49,773 nt of DNA, taken from contig VGEV01000008.1 in the NCBI GenBank assembly GCA_016869175.1, positions 1 to 49,773 on the forward strand, written 5' to 3'. Shown piece after piece: positions 49,651 to 49,773 of the stretch. Source of the stretch: Alphaproteobacteria bacterium. Its GTDB lineage: Bacteria > Pseudomonadota > Alphaproteobacteria > GCA-2731375. A model generated the notes under the pieces. It ran no database searches, was not told where the DNA came from, and was given only the letters and a program-made list of their open reading frames with translations. The stretch's first letter is position 1. Each line of letters begins with the position of its first letter. The translations under genes were made by a program, and so were the position numbers.

Positions 49651-49773
49651 GGCTCGTCAGGGAATACCTGAATCGCGCCGGTCTATCGGCGGGGGATTCC
49701 GTTTGATGTGAAGGTAGCGTAGTTGATCTGAATGATCGACGACGCAGCGATCCGCGCGCGCTACGCGGGCATG
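49651..49773 (+). mobile_element. insertion sequence left end, probably ISAzo13-type (cut by window edge)
   Basis: From about here the composition changes to a less GC-rich leader (GGGAATACCTGAATC and following) ending in a transposase start codon at 49732. The exact end and inverted repeat cannot be fixed because the other end is outside the window; the boundary is a guess within about 10 bases. Confidence 0.5.
49732..49773 (+). CDS. transposase N-terminus, probably ISAzo13 family (partial)
   Basis: Fourteen codons, MIDDAAIRARYAGM, run off the right edge. The opening MID(E/D)AAIRARY is characteristic in my recollection of ISAzo13-family transposases. The fragment is too short for certainty and has no strong ribosome-binding site. 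Confidence 0.55.
   Translation, partial: MIDDAAIRARYAGM

Overview
The window is GC-rich chromosomal DNA with very tight gene packing: many ATGA/GTGA overlaps and few gaps above 150 bases. The gene content points to an alphaproteobacterium, probably Rhodospirillales-like (inference). The main clues are the ChvG/ChvI two-component system next to a short HPr kinase, RapZ and a carbohydrate-less PTS; a CpdR-type receiver beside an N-formylglutamate amidohydrolase; a TipF-like EAL protein; a CheY/CheZ-like pair; and an NdvB/NdvC-like beta-glucan locus. Nothing looks like plasmid or phage backbone. Insertion sequences touch both edges: the start of an IS3-family element on the left and what looks like the start of an ISAzo13-type transposase on the right.

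Layout. 1-158: IS3-type end. 226-6162 (minus): chvI-chvG-hprK-rapZ-EIIA(Man)-ptsH, then ahcY behind its own palindromic operator. 6190-10275: MATE transporter, HugZ-like haem-utilisation protein, a structured spacer and pckA. 10291-14539: glutathione peroxidase, a TipF-like EAL gene broken by an in-frame TAG, a HAD-IIA phosphatase and the CheZ-like/CheY-like pair. 14782-27225 (plus): a long housekeeping run of MaoC hydratase, ribF, ileS, lspA, DUF3035 lipoprotein, two M16 peptidase subunits, pgi, mutL and a ghrA-like reductase. 27227-32176: NlpC/P60 hydrolase with M17 aminopeptidase, GST, an orphan TAXI binding protein and two hotdog thioesterases. 32490-36748: membrane GH17-GT2 glucan synthase plus a second GH17 membrane protein. 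36708-44228: small membrane protein, aspartate dehydrogenase, patatin, dusA, a TIM-barrel isomerase, an EEP-family hydrolase and a two-gene acyl-CoA dehydrogenase. 44318-49637: tRNA-Val(GAC), cpdR, N-formylglutamate amidohydrolase, PuuE-like deacetylase with dihydropyrimidinase, a PPOX-fold protein and OsmC.

The most unusual signal is a family of three interspersed repeats of about 140 bp (13038-13176, 20258-20395, 40976-41116). Each folds on paper into two consecutive stem-loops, shows compensating base changes between copies, is bounded by CTAG, and lies flush against stop codons so that its ends supply stop codons of neighbouring genes. Other points of interest are the amber-interrupted tipF-like gene, a perfect 10+2+10 palindrome upstream of ahcY, the structured pckA leader, and the GH17-GT2/GH17 pair that resembles Bradyrhizobium NdvB/NdvC.

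No database search was possible. Family names come from recognised motifs and lengths; start codons were chosen by ribosome-binding site, overlap and family length.
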